DNA of 64,000 nucleotides from Gavia stellata. Its lineage: Eukaryota > Chordata > Aves > Gaviiformes > Gaviidae. The stretch lies in contig NC_082610.1 in NCBI RefSeq assembly GCF_030936135.1, forward strand, positions 17,928,428-17,992,427, read 5' to 3'. The position numbers and the translations under genes are program-made. The notes beneath the pieces were generated by a model. The model was given only the letters and a program-made list of their open reading frames with translations, ran no database searches and had not been told where the DNA came from. Shown piece by piece: positions 12,601-24,600 of the stretch (position 1 is its first letter; each line of letters opens with the position of its first letter).

Positions 12601-15600
12601 ATCCAGGAAACAAGAACTTAGCTCAAGGCTCAGGTCTGCTGCCACTAGTAATCACCATGGTCTCACCAACCATGAGACTGGTGAGACCGGGGTGATGACT
12701 CGACCAAATGCTACCAGCTCAGTTAAATTTGTTTCCTTTTCCAAAACCACAGATTTCTCCTGATGTATCCTGAATATTTAATGCAGTTTTGGTTAACTAA
12801 TATTCTCAAGTGTTGTGCTCCTACTACTTTATAAGTGAATCCTGCTTTCCACCCAAAAGCATGCAAAAAATAATCCAAGAAATAATTACAAATGAGGCAA
12901 GACTGCAGTCACCATTTTTAAGTGACAGCGAGAAAAAAAATAATCGGGATGAGAATAAATGTACGTGGGGCATCCCAGAGGTAACAGCAATACAGTGCAT
13001 CTTGCTAGTGCTTGGGAGACACATCCCTTCCATTAAATGTTCTCTTTTGCTACAAGTCAAAATGTTTTTATAGTTATTAATCAGCCTGTCAACTCCCCTT
13101 TAGGAACAGCACTAAAGTATAAACAGAGCTCAAGATTAAAACTCCTTGTACATGCCTCTCGTGTTTAAGGTTTTCCTTATCTTTGTAGCTTTTAAACAAT
13201 CTTCTGGTAATTAAAGTGCAAAGTCTAAAGGGCATGCACTGAGAGCAGCGTTGGGCCAAGCCAAACCCTTCTCTAGAAAACCAGATACATAATAGCGGTC
13301 TTGACTTGTCTAAAATCCCCTTACGGATACGTCAAACTTGGGAAACGGTCAACTTTGGCTCCCGCTTCTTCCCTCTCTAAACCAAAAGTCACCAGCACCC
13401 AAAGAACGCAAAGGCTGACTCGGCAAGAGGCGGCGACGGAAACACCGCCCCGGCGCTGGGACCCTCCAGACGGTGTTTCTCACCGGCACCGCGCTCGCAC
13501 AATGCCTCCCGCTATATTTAGGCGCCGCGGGAGGGAGGAAGCCAGCTGCAGGGGAAGCGCCGGCACAATGGAGCGCGCCGACCTCGCAGGAAGCCCCTCC
13601 GCAAAACCTGACGGGCTCTGCCGCCGGCGACACCAACATCCTCACAGCAACACTGCAGAAGGAGGAAAAAAAAACCCGTGACCTGCACCTCCTGATGAGT
13701 ATCAACAGGGCTTCGGCAGCGCCCCGCAGCCACAAAAACCCAACGGGCAATTGGGTTGTTGAAGCTCCCTAAGAGGGGACGGGACATCTCCTTGCTTGAA
13801 GGTGTGAAAAAAAGGGGAAAAACAAGCAAAAGAAACCTCCCCGGAGAGTTTCTTGGAAACGACAGGCCAGCAGTTAAAGTTTTGTGGGCCTCCTTGAAGT
13901 AGGTGATTTTGTCCTGATGGTTGGAGAGGACATGGGGTGGAGGGAGCGGCAGTAGCGAGCGGGCAGAGAGCCAGCGTGGCGAGCAGCGGGCTGGGGTGCG
14001 CGCGGGGAAGGGGGGGGGCCCCCAAAGGGGCTAGAGGTGATGGGAAGGCATGAACGCGTCCTGTAAAATGAAGGCTGTCTGCTGGACGCCTGCCAAGCTC
14101 CAGCGAGACTGATGGAGATTTTTTGGATGCTACATAACTGCTGTTTCAAGAAGAACAACATATCAGTAGTGGTCTCTCAAAAAAAGGTCTGCTTATTGTC
14201 ACCAGAATCTGCTAACACCCAGCAACCAGCCCTCACCGCTCCAGCTTGTACCAGTGATGCTGCTGGTTTAGGTTTTCAACCCCAACTGCATCAGGTTTTT
14301 CCATCTTACAGCCTCGGGTGGCTCCACTGGAGAGAGTCTTCATCACAAGTCCCTCGGGGAAAATAAACTTTGCTCATCCCTGAGTGCAGTAGCTTCTGAC
14401 TTCTCACGTTAGGTCAGCAGAGAGAAGGCAAAGCTGGGCTGGAGGCAAGTCATTTCAATGTCTGAGAAGTCACCATTCATGCCAACCACCCCAGCAGATG
14501 GGTTGCAAGCAGATGCAGCACATCTGGAGATTAAGGAGCATGATGCTGCAGGGACCCCAACGACCAGGTCACTCCCACGGATAGACAGAAGATTTTATTC
14601 TCAAATTCTTTAAAATAAACACTGAAGGCAACTTCCAGGCTGAACAAATACAGCCAGGAGATCACAGAATTATAGAGCAGCCCAGATTGGAAGGGACCTC
14701 GAAAGATCATCTGGTCCAACCTTTTGTGAGAAAGGGAGCCTAGATGAGACTACCTAGCACCCTGACCAACTGTATCTTGAAAACCTCCAGTGACAGGGAC
14801 TCTACCATGGCCCTGGGGAGGTTGTGCCAGTGAATGATTGTTCTCACTGTAAAAAATGTCTTTTTTATATTGGGATCATCAAGAAAATGTAAGAGCCGCT
14901 GCAGTTAGGAAAGTTTTGCTCTGAAAACTAGGAGATAAAAGCCCCGCGAGAACCTCAACTGATGGAGGAGACTAAGAGGGAACAGAGATGTTTGCCATTT
15001 TACAGAAGTCTTCCGGAGGCCTCTGTACTTGCTTCTTGCTGGGATTTGTGCAGCTTCGAAAAACCAAAACCCAACCAACCTGCTGAACTCCCACCCCAGA
15101 CGGGCTGCGCAGACCTTAGACAGACAAGCGAGGTCCCGGCTTCCCGCTTCTCTCCCCGCTCATGCTTCACCAGCTCCTCGCCAGAGCCAGCGCCGCTGTC
15201 GAGTGAGCAAACGGCAAGAAATAAAGGAGAGAAGGGAAGAAGATGTGCACCACGCGTGGTTTCCTGACCGGAGCTCAGTGGATGCGACCGGTGGGGTGGG
15301 AGCAGCAGGAACGCGCAGCCAGGCAGGGAGAGGGCGGCGATGACTGGCCTGAGCTCTGAAAACCACTAAAAACCCTGGAAGGCTTTTCGGATAAAGGCCA
15401 GCTTCATTCCCAGGCACAAACAAGTGGCTGTTATGGAGTCACCTTTTGTTACCGAGGGCCAGAGCACTGCAGCCTCCTGGGAGGCACCAGAGCAGGACTC
15501 CGCTCTGGAGTTTATTTAAAAACAAGCGCAAAATATTTAATGCAACAATAGCCTCTTGTATGATGAATGCTAGCGGTGTTTCTCCACGGAAATGCCACGC

Positions 15601-18600
15601 TGAAGGCTACAAAAGCAAATGAAGGCAACCAAAGCGCCCAACCGCACGCTTTAGGTGGTGTTTGTTTTCCCACACCCATCCATCCCCTCAAGGGATGGGG
15701 CTGGTGGGGGGGTCTCTGCCTCCAGACTGGGTGCCAGGCAGCGGGGGGGCTATTTCACGGCAATCACAGCCCAGACGGGAACAACCAAGCCCTTTTCCCA
15801 GAAAGCAGCCCGACGCAGCTTAGCTTTCATTCCTGGCAGACGGCGAGGATGACGGCCAGCGTGGTTTTGGGCTCTGCATCTATGAGCAAGGCACCTGTCA
15901 TCCCCATCCTGAACGGCACGTTATCCGCCTTAAAGCTGGAGGAGACTTCCCCCCAGCCCAAGCCTCCTCACTATTTGAGCATCAGAGGTGGGATTAACTC
16001 CTGCTAGCCTGTTCTGGGTGGGAAACTCTTCACCGAAGCAGCATCTGCTTCTTCAGGGCTCCACCCGAACTGGCAGAATTCTGCATGAGCAAGGCTCCAT
16101 CTGCCTTTCGCACGCCACTTCCCAGCTCATTTGTATTGCAGCTTTCCCAGGGGTTTTAAAACAAGAAATGCCATTTGCCATAAACAAAAAATAAAATCAG
16201 AGAGGTATAAAATGCAAACCGCAGTGCCTACAGTGAGGCTGCTCCATCCCACAGCAGCAGGAGATAACCCTGGGAGCGGCCAGAGCAGCAGCAACAGGCT
16301 CAGCGAGCAAGTCATTTCTAGGTGTTCACGGTACCAACGTGCCTCCACCTCCTTGAGCAACGTTACAGCGTGATTTCTAACCCTACGGCACAGTTCCCGG
16401 CACGATTTAGCACGATGGCTAAAGCTGCCACGCGTAACCAGCTGTGCCCACAAAGGCAAGCCGTGAGCCGCAGGACCTGTATCTTGGAGTTGGGGAAGTC
16501 ACAGGAGGACTCGCAGGGACGGTGCTGGCGATACTGCCTGGAGTCCTCTATCCTCCTTTTGAGACGGAGCCTTAAAACAGAAAGCTTTAGGAAAGAGGGC
16601 CAACCAGTCTTAGTTTCACCTCCTCGTTACAGAGAGGTTCAGGGTCCTGTCTGAACTCAAAGCAGGAGCACAGCAACTGTGATAGGATCCCTTCGCTCGA
16701 GAGCATCGGGATGCAACGCATCAGAAAAAGCGGCAGCAACGGACCGAACACGGTCCCCCCCTTCCCTGATACAACCAGGGCGCGTGCTGCTTTGGGCTGC
16801 GGGAATTCAGCCCCACGGAAAGCCCCCGAACATCAGACTTGGGGGACCGATAGTCACTGAGCACTTCTCTCTGGATGGTGCTAGGTGGAAAAGAAAGAAA
16901 AAAGCAGCCAAGAAGCCAGCTTAGCTCCCAGCTCGCGCAGACGATACCCCACGGAGGGCCCTTGGCCTCCAGGCCAGGTAGGAAGGGGGATGCTCAGTGC
17001 TGGGAGCAGGGGAGGGAGAGAAAAAGGCAGTATTCAGTGTCAGTACTTGCTCCGGCATTAAAGCAGCAGAGCTGGTGCCTGCAGGGCTGTAAAACCCATG
17101 TCCTATCCCTGCTGAGAATTAAAAAAAAAAAAAACAAATAGAAAAAAAAGACTTAAAGAAAAGGAAATAACAAAAAACAAATAAAAGGAGGAATGAGCAC
17201 AGCAGAGTCCCTCTAAACCAAGCAGGGAGCCGGCCAGCCCTGGCCAGCCCTCCTCCTGTGCCCCACCATCCCATCGGAGATGCTGCACAGCTCCAGGCAT
17301 GGGCATTCCCGGGCAGCGCCCTACCTCTCCCCCCATTTCGCTCCTCTCCAGGCAGCTTTAACTCATCAAGCTAATGGAAGCCAGTCCCTTCCCGCAGGTC
17401 ACCATGGCAATGTTTCCAAAAGACAAAAAAGAATAAAACAAAATAAAGAAAAGCCCCCCCCAGCATCACACCATGCTTCTCAGGAAGCCCAGGAGGTTTT
17501 CTCCAAGCCATGCCTGCCCTCCCCACGGGATGCGCTTTAAAAAGGGGCTGAGAGCAGAGGGAAGAGAGATTTTTGTGTTTACTCTCCCGACGGACAAGCT
17601 CCTGGGGGGAGACTCTGCACGTCCAAGAGTTTTGCAAGCCTAGGAGGGAGGGAGGGCGGGCGGGCAGCCTGCGGTGCCTACCCTGCTGCGGCTCCTGGCC
17701 TGGAGATGCTGAACGTCACGGGGCTCGCTACCGCCCCGGCTGCAGGGTACGGTGGCACCATCAGACGGTGGTGGGAGGGGGAGTCCTTCCAACCCCACAC
17801 ACCACCCGTCCTGGAAGAACACCCTCTCCATAGCCAAAAAGTCCTGACCATGACGTGCTTCCTTCTGACTCGGGGGCAAGATACAGGCAGGGAGCGGAAA
17901 GTCCCTCCAGGATGGGGTGGGAAAGGGGTGGCTGCACCAGCCAGCCTGCGAGGGACAGTGTCCTGGACATTTTTGTCCAGCTGCCAGGTGGAATTGGCCC
18001 AGCAGAGCTGACCGCTTTCTTGGAAGTGGGGCAAGAGAGGTGGCAGGAAGGGGGGAAGAGAGGGTTTGCTGAAAGATGACAACTGGGAAGCCCCTCTGTT
18101 CCCCTCCACCCCCTTTCCCAAGAAAAACATTGCTGCTCTATGGCTGTTAATGATTTCCAGATGGAGCAACAGTGTCGCAAAGCGCAGAGAGCTCTCCTGG
18201 GGCCGCGTGGCTCACACGGGGAGATGAAAGGCTGTACACGCTGCCCTTGTCTGCAAGAGCAAGGCAAGAAGGAAGCAAAGGACACACCTCTGTCAGAAAA
18301 GAGGTGGAGAAAACCCAAACCAACGTCCTTGTGCGTGCACACCCATACCCAAATGGACTCCACAGAGATGCCACAATCCGGTTTCTTCTCTTCTGCCCAT
18401 CCGGGAAATGCTGGAAGGAGACTTGAGTTTTGTAACGTCAGCGTACCCACAAGAGCTGGGAGGAAGTCCACCGCACATCTCCAGCGCTGGGATGGACGAT
18501 GGTGACACAGCACAGGAGACCCAGGCTGGACATGCCCACCCATCCTCTGCTGCCGCAGCCTACAATACTTGGGGACATCTCTACGTGCCCCGGGGTCTCA

Positions 18601-21600
18601 CCCACTGACCGAGCCCAAATCCCGCTGGAGGATTTCTGGTGGACTTTGCATGCCTAAACACGTGGCAAGTTTTCAAAGGAAAACTGTCAAAGCTACAGGT
18701 TTAAACAGCTCTGGAAAGCAAGAAGCCACTTTTGGCACAGGTTCCCGGTGGGAGAGCCAATGGGAGGGGACAAAGGAGGAGGACAACTACATTGTCTGTA
18801 GTCAGCTAGATCTGAACCCAAAATAACCCGATGGCACCAGTTTATGGCCTTAAGTCATAACCAATTTTAGTCTGCAGAGTAAATGAATCACAGGAGTTGG
18901 TCACGATGACAGCAGACTGAATTACAACTAAATACAATTTGGTTTTTTTAATAGCAATTGAATTCTATGATAAGAATACAAAAAAAGGATTGTTTGTATT
19001 GTCAGCTATACCGTGTAAGCCAGATACTTAGAGGGAAGTACTGACAGTGTTTTACCTCAAAACGACTATTTTTAAATGAATTCCACTATTATTGAACGAG
19101 TTGATCTGACAGTGATTAGAGGAAAATCTAGAACCAGTAAATCTCAGCCTTTTTTTCCTTTAAGGGACTAAATAATTCACAGAATCACTAAGGTTGGAAA
19201 AGACCTGTAAGATCATCAAGTCCAACCATCAACCCAACCCCACCATGCCCACTAAACCATGTCCCACAGTGCCACGTCCACACGTTCCTTGAACACCTCC
19301 AGCGATGGTGACTCCACCACTTCCCTGGGCAGCCTGTTAAACTAACCTTAACTGTATATAAGTTTATTTCCAAGAGAGGAAACCACATGTACTTCTATTA
19401 AAAAAAAAATATCCACACATATGTATTATTTTTTAAATAATCCATTGTGCTCACTACGGTTCAAGGCCAAATGCAAACCTTGGCTTCCATTCCCAAGCAT
19501 GCAAGCCTGGCCACAGCTCATGTCTCTACTGGTAAACCACCGACACACGGAGCCTTGAAGAAGTAAAGCACAAACGGGTGAGAGAAGAACACAGTGCTGA
19601 ACCAGTGTCGCATTAGGAGTACGAGTCGGACACGTGGCTGAGGGAAACCCTCCTGTTGAGTCACGGGGTTCAGGATGGACCCCCTTGCTTTCTAAACTCC
19701 TCCTCAGAGGGGAGCTTAGGTGCGGCTGGGTCCGGCCTTGGTCAACAGTTTATATCTAAAGGATTACGTGTGTACGCACTTATCAGAGTCAACACTTGTC
19801 AGAGCCCTCTCGAGGACTATCAGTGAAACAGTTTTGCAAAGTTGAAAAGACAGATTATTTATTAAGGTGGCAGATACAAGAAATTTGGAATTGCCGTTGA
19901 TAAATACACTTAGTGCGAAAGTTGAGCTCGAGTTAGTAATTTGGCGCTTTTCTTAGTAATATTTTCCGGGTAACATCCGACATAGTCGGAGGCGCGAGTC
20001 TTACCAAAGAGGTGTCCCTGCTTGGGGAGGAGAGAGGTCCAGGCTCGTCGACCCATCCCGTAGCTGGAGTTCTTTTCCTCAGAATGGAGGATTCTAAATG
20101 CCAGATTTATGCTCTTGGTGAGGTGGGACTGAGTCAGTTATCGTGTGCCGACTGGCTCTTAACAAGGCTTGTTGCATTATCGATCAAGGGGAGCGGGGAG
20201 AAAGGCATTCCGGCTTCACTGACGCAGCATTGGGCTGGGAGGCCTCCGCCTCGCCCCAGGTGTCACTCAGTTGATACAGGGTCTTTGTTCGAGAGCTGGA
20301 CTGCAATCCAGCACGTCTTTGCAAGATAAGTTGTCCAACTCCCGCTCGTGCCCAAGGCTGGTGCTTGCTGGTGCCTATCGGTGCGAGGTAAGCGTGCTGC
20401 TTGACTTGTCTCACGTCGGATCCCGTTACTTTTTAGCTAACAAGCCTGGTTTCCCACAACCAGCTGTGTGCATCCGCAGGGATCGCTGCAGCGCCTCACG
20501 CCAAAACAGAAGGCGTTTTTTCACGAGTGTTTATTACAGGACCCAGAGACTAGGACTCTCGGGCTCTTCTCTAGCCCTTTCACAACAAGTTTAGCAAAAG
20601 ATACGCTGTTGAGTCTAACCCCACGATACACAGAAGTTGGCACCACCTGTAAAAGATGCCTAATGTTTCTGGAGGGACGGGGACAAGGATGGGAGCATGA
20701 AGAGAAACCAAGAACTCCCCATTGCTCACTGCAGGTCCACACCCACTGTAGCACTGCTGGCTTCCAGAGCCTTTGCTCCACACCAGAGCTCAGTGCAATC
20801 CCCTCTGCAAGAAAAACCACATCTCTGAAACCCTGGACATCACTGCTTTTTGTCTGAGGCGGTCCTGAAAAGGCTAATTAAGAAAAAAGCTGCTGTTAGG
20901 GATAGAAGGGACAGCTCCTCCATGACTGCTTAGCCAACACAAGGCTGTTGGATGATGTGCTGGGATGCTCTGCACTGCTGGCCACATCTGTGACCCACGG
21001 CAAGAGTGGCCGAAGCGTCCTCATATGCCATAGGGACAGCGGGCAAGCCCTGGGGAAGCTGAGGCAGGCGTCCCCATCCCTACCCACGCAGGCGCTGCCG
21101 CTCGGCAGTCCCTTCTCTCCACGAGGGTCAAACCCCGCTGAGGCCAGCAAAGCCTTATGATGGTACTTCCAAAAAACCTGGGGACACCCACAAAAACTTG
21201 CCAGCGATGGACATCGTGCTGACTTCAAGGACAAGCTTGCAGATACAACTGCAGTTCAACTCAGATGCGTACTCATTTGCGAGAAAGTCTTCGAAGCATC
21301 CCTGTGTTTTCTGGCCCGTTTCTTCCAGCCCAGTCTGCGTGAAAAGCAGCTTGAACTCATTTCCAGGGTACAAATTATTATCCTGGATTGTATTTGTACG
21401 GAGCAGGATGGCGAAGAGAGTCTGTGATACACCTCGTTAGAGGGCCTATGCTCCCGTTAGCCAGCCCCCCCTCCAGCGCTACCGCAGCACGCCACTTCGC
21501 AGGCACGCTCACCGCCTTAAAATTAGCCCGAAGCCACTGCTGCCCCCCCTCCTCTCCCACAGCCTTTGCTGCCTGACCTGCTTGGGAGCCGGATCCACCA

Positions 21601-24600
21601 TCACCAGCCGGTTGCTAGGGAAAAAAAAAAAAAAACCAAAATAAAAAAAATAAACCCATCCCTGTTGCCCTTCTGTCAGGGCAGCGATGCCCAGCAGGAC
21701 GGCGGGGAAAGGGAGCGGTGGCCAAGTTTAACCGGCCATTGCGTGCCCGTCCGAAACCTCACACCTCTCCCAGGGAGCGCGGGTGCCATTGTGCTCCGGA
21801 GAGGAGACACTAGCCAGCAGAGCATTTACTAATAAAACAGGAAAAAACTGAAGAGAAGCATAACCGACCCCCTCCTCACCCCCAAAGCTACACAGAAAAC
21901 CGCGCCCCGGCTCTGGATGCCTTTGCACTCTTCCTCGCGGCTGGCCCCGCTCCCAGGGCAGAGCTCATTAGAGCTGCGGGTCGTGTCGCCCCGTCGCTTG
22001 CTGTGAGCAGCTGGAGGCAGATTTCCTATTTTGGATCGGGCGGGTGAGAGCAAAGCCCAGACCATCCGGCTGCCGCGCTCTGCTCCTCGCTGGGCAGCTT
22101 CGGGGAACGGACGGGAAGGGCGGGCGGCGGGGATGAGAGCCCGGCGATGCTCCCAGGCAGCCCAGCAAAGGGGGAAATGTGAAATCCAGGGGCGAGGATT
22201 TAAGGCAAACAAGAGCCGAGGCTTTTGTCCCCACCCTGCTGAAAGCATTTCACCCGCAGCGGCCATCTCTGGGCATCACATAACCAAATCCCTAAAGGAT
22301 GGGGATCCCAGGTTTCCCCTGACACGTTATCTTCACTATCATCCCACCGAGATGGGGCAAATGCACTAAGTCCAGTGTCACTTGCCTCTTTGAGATTCCC
22401 AGGGGCTTTTAAAACCAGCGGCACCACAGCAGCATCTTATTATGCAGAGATCAGTCCGCTCCAGTTTGTACTGGTATCCACCGAGATGGACCAGCTCAGC
22501 CTTTTCCTCATGGGCTCTCATAGCTCACTGAATCACAGTATTTTTAAAAAAATAAAATGGTACTTTATGTGTAGAGTCAATACCTACCAAAGAAATGGTT
22601 AACCAGTTAGAATCATAGAATCGTTTAGGTTGGAAAAGACCTTTAAGATCATCAAGTCCAACTGTAAACTTAACCCTGCTAAATCCACCACTAAACGATG
22701 TCCCTAAGCGCCTCATCCACACGTCTTTTAAATACCTCCAGGGATGGTGACTCCACCACCTCCCTGGGCAGCCCCTTCCAGTGTCTGACAACCCTTTCAG
22801 TGAAGAAATTTTTCCCGATACCCAATCTAAACCTCCCCTGGCACAACTTGAGGCCATCTCCTTGTGTTGTTCGCATCCAACTTATCAATGCCGTAGCTAT
22901 GCTGAAGGATGTTTTCTGACCTGCTGTTAACACATTGCCCGGCCTCCAGACACGCGGGGTGCTTCAGACGCAGTGTTACACAGAGGGGAGAAGCAAGAAG
23001 GATTTCAGTTTTTCAACTACAAATAAAGCAAATAAATGCGTATCGGACATCTGAGCTAGGCTTATGGAAGAGCAAGCATTTTCCTTTACAGTCACAAAAG
23101 CATGAAACCACGGTGCTCCAGCTATCCCCATCCCCGGTGCCGCTTGGTCTTTACAGCGCCGAAGCGGTTAACCTGCCATTTGCTGGGGCGTTGGGTCCGC
23201 AGCCAAAATGGAAGTGCCAAAAGCCGAGACTGCAACAAGTGGTTAGGGGATCAGATGGTTTGCGAGCTGTGCGGCGGCGAAGCTCACGAAATACCCTCCC
23301 AAGCCAGCCCACGAGACAACTCGTTGGATGCAGTGCCAAATCGCCGGGGGGGGGGGAGTACCGCTTGCGGGAAACCCCAACCCCAGGAGCTCCCTCCTCG
23401 CCGGCTGGATGGGCGAGCGGGGGAACAGTCGCCTTTGGGGGCTGCGAGAGTGGCTGCCTGCGGCCACCCCGCTGCGAAGCTCAGAGCAAGGACCTGCTCC
23501 TCTCCCGCTCGCTCGCACGGCTGGACCCTTTCCTTCCCAAGCGGCTCTCCCCTCGCCGGCAGCAAACTGCAGCGGGACCTGGGGGAAGCCCGATCCATGA
23601 ACAAGAGCTGCAACCAAGAGACCCGAGCGTGCCATGGTGCAAACCTGCCTTAGTTCTGGGGAGAGACTGAGCCCTGCAGCAGGTTGAAGGCAGATAAGCA
23701 TCGCGCCTGGCACCCCGGTAGCTGCCCTGCTCTCTCACTTCCCCACTGCTGTCCAATCCCACATGCCGACGGGCTGCGTTAATTATTTTTCCTCTCCTGT
23801 AACACACAGACACCCTGGAAAAATGGCCTTTAATAAAACAGCTCCACCTTTGAGGCAGGGGAAGGGATACGGACAGAAACCAGGAGACAACAACGCGCCG
23901 CTCTCCCACTCCCCCTCCTCACCAAGTACAAACCCCACGCTGCAAGTTTTCCTCCTCCGACAGTTTTTATTGCTTCCCCCCGCGCTGCAGCACCATGGCG
24001 AAGCCTGGCCAGACTTTAAAAGCCTCCTGACAGGTCCCGGGACCAGTGCCCTGTGCCAGACACCAAAAAGTGATTTGCAAGGGGGAAAAAAACCCAACTC
24101 CTCCAGCTCTGAAGGTCAACCCCAGAGAGGTTCCTGCTCCCGAAGCAGGAACATTGTGTGCATGTGTACATTGGATGCCAGAGGAGAAAAAGGAGGGAGT
24201 GTCGGTTGTGGTGGTGGGGAGGGAAGGGGAAAAAAAGAAAAAGCAAAAAGAAATCCCAGCCTTCAGACTCCAGAGGGCTGGCTGGGAGAGGCAGCAGCTG
24301 AAAGAAATGCTCTGCTGTTATTACTGCATGGAAATTACAGCTGCCAGAAGGAATCCAGGCTGATCTGTTGCTGAATATAACTTTAAAAAGACAGCCAGCC
24401 TCAAATCATGGGCCGTTCACTGGCGTCAGAAAGTCAGCGCGGTGGTGGGACCCGCGGTCCATTCCCCATTGCCTTCTAAATAGCAAAGGCCGAGGACAAA
24501 GACGAAACAACAAGGGGTAGAACAGCAAAGGATGCCCAACAGGCAGGAGGGGAGGACTTGGTCCCTGTGCTCCAGGTCCCCCGGGTTTTGGGAGAAATGC

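Noticed and set aside
17761-18543. 260-residue minus-strand frame in CD81 intron 2
   Set aside because: No recognisable domain, several overlapping frames open on both strands, and no splice context.
22909-23670. 253-residue plus-strand frame
   Set aside because: It falls in a CpG-rich patch with biased composition and is antisense to CD81; no motif.
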